Shown piece by piece: positions 63,291 through 64,000 of a stretch of 64,000 nucleotides of DNA. Both the position numbers and the translations under genes were made by a program. Source of the DNA: an uncultured Clostridia bacterium (GTDB lineage: Bacteria > Bacillota > Clostridia > TANB77 > CAG-508); the NCBI GenBank assembly GCA_934182465.1, contig CAKPRG010000001.1, positions 62,001-126,000 on the forward strand, written 5' to 3'. Below the pieces are notes generated by a model. It saw only the letters and a list, made by a program, of their open reading frames with translations, ran no database searches and was not told where the DNA came from. The number at the start of each line of letters is the position of its first letter. Position 1 is the first letter of the stretch.

Positions 63291-63930
63291 TTAAACAGTA
63301 ATTTTTTCTTTTATGCTCTCAAACTTTTTATCACCTATTCCTTTTACACTTTTTAGTTCTTCTATGTTTTTAAATTTTCCATTTTGTTTTCTATATTCTA
63401 TAATTCTCTCTGCTAATGCTGGTCCTATTCCATCTATTGTTTCTAAATCAGCTTGTGTTGCTGTATTTATATTAATTTTTCCACTTTTTTCATAGCTTTT
63501 ATTTCCTGATGAAGTTTTTATATTAAATTCTTCAATATCTTCATCTTCTCCGTAATTCCATTATTTTTTTCATTTCTTCTTTACTATAAATATATATTTT
63601 TTCTCCATCTTGTAAAACATAAGCCAAATTTAAATTACTAGTATCTGATTCTTCTGTAAATCCTCCAGCTTTTTCAATTGCATCAACTAACCTACTTCCT
63701 TCTTCTAATTCTATTACTCCTCTATTTTTTATTTCTCCATCTATATGAACTTTTATCATTGTTTTTTCCTCCTCTTTTATTGAATCTTCTTTAGTAGTGC
63801 TTATATTATCTATATTCTCTATTATAAAATTATCATTATTTTCCTTATTTCTAATACTTTTTATAAGTATAATTCCCAAAATCACAAAAATTATACATAT
63901 TATTTTTTCATATTTTTTAAATTTATTAAT
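63291..63930 (-). CDS. comEA: ComEA-like DNA-binding competence protein with CGG +1 frameshift
   Basis: ComEA is an anchored DNA receptor for uptake. Here a membrane helix (IICIIFVILGIILI) and an SLBB domain (KVHIDGEIKNRGVIELEEG) lie in one frame, and the helix-hairpin-helix pair (INTATQADLETIDGIGPALAE ... LKSVKGIGDKKF) in the next. Skipping one C at 63552 joins them as MELGEDEDIEE, giving about 212 residues, a normal ComEA. The zero frame ends CGG AGA AGA TGA. The start is uncertain: AGAGG points to an ATT at 63930, while GTG at 63885 would cut the membrane helix. Confidence 0.82.
63549..63552 (-). other. Candidate +1 frameshift site CGGA (comEA)
   Basis: The minus strand reads TTA CGG AGA AGA TGA in the zero frame. 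Skipping the C gives TTA GGA GAA GAT GAA GAT, continuing into the helix-hairpin-helix domain. Confidence 0.7.
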
Positions 63931-64000
63931 ATTTATCTACCTCTTTTCTATGTTAAATTTTGTTATTTAGCTTAGCAATTCTTACATTTACATATCTCAA

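Overview
The window reads as chromosome of a very AT-rich, Gram-positive, probably spore-forming member of the Clostridia. Supporting signs are A/T-rich codons throughout, GGAGG-type ribosome binding sites, a Spo0E-type Spo0A-P phosphatase preceded by a 0A box, a class B PBP with PASTA domains, an L,D-transpeptidase, small alarmone synthetase, RsmA, PyrB/PyrI, Lgt and a paired M16 peptidase module. Nearly all genes lie on the minus strand.

Layout. 1-19.9 kb holds housekeeping genes: dapF (partial), PBP, rsmA, TSCPD protein, dGTPase, hslO, an M14 peptidase with two frameshift sites, pyrBI, alarmone synthetase, alpha-amylase, SDR, patatin, MscS, Spo0E-like, lgt, the M16 pair, and a YkuD L,D-transpeptidase with nine C-terminal repeats. 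20.1-20.9 kb holds a type I toxin/antisense RNA module, a RhuM remnant and tRNA-Cys/tRNA-Gly. 21.1-24.2 kb holds a CorC/HlyC protein and anchored hypothetical proteins.

24.2-55.7 kb is a type IV secretion-like locus. It has six VirB2/TrbC-like pilins, a VirB3/PrgI-like protein, a VirB4 ATPase split into an anchored N-domain and a motor domain, three VirB6/TrbL-like membrane proteins (one apparently split in two genes), two VirB8/NTF2-like candidates, two giant anchored wall hydrolases of about 1500-1600 residues that share a body but carry different C-terminal lysozyme-like domains, and a GH73 glucosaminidase. I see no relaxase, VirD4 coupling protein or integrase. Four pilin-proximal promoters share the arrangement TTGAAA-17-TATAAT. 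55.9-64 kb holds a membrane glycosyltransferase-like protein, an ArsC-like protein, initiator tRNA, an unassigned structured RNA, a GH30 hydrolase, a self-contained HNH gene, an alpha/beta hydrolase and comEA.

The most striking observation is a CGG-linked +1 frameshift. Four reading-frame breaks (two in the M14 gene, one in the RhuM remnant, one in comEA) are each an in-frame CGG whose C must be skipped so that the next codon is GGA or GGT (Gly). In each case the zero frame stops within three codons. By eye I found no in-frame CGG in any other gene except two in the HNH gene, which looks foreign. This suggests that CGG is not an ordinary Arg codon here and instead triggers a +1 shift or is read as part of a quadruplet. 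Recurrent assembly error must be excluded first.
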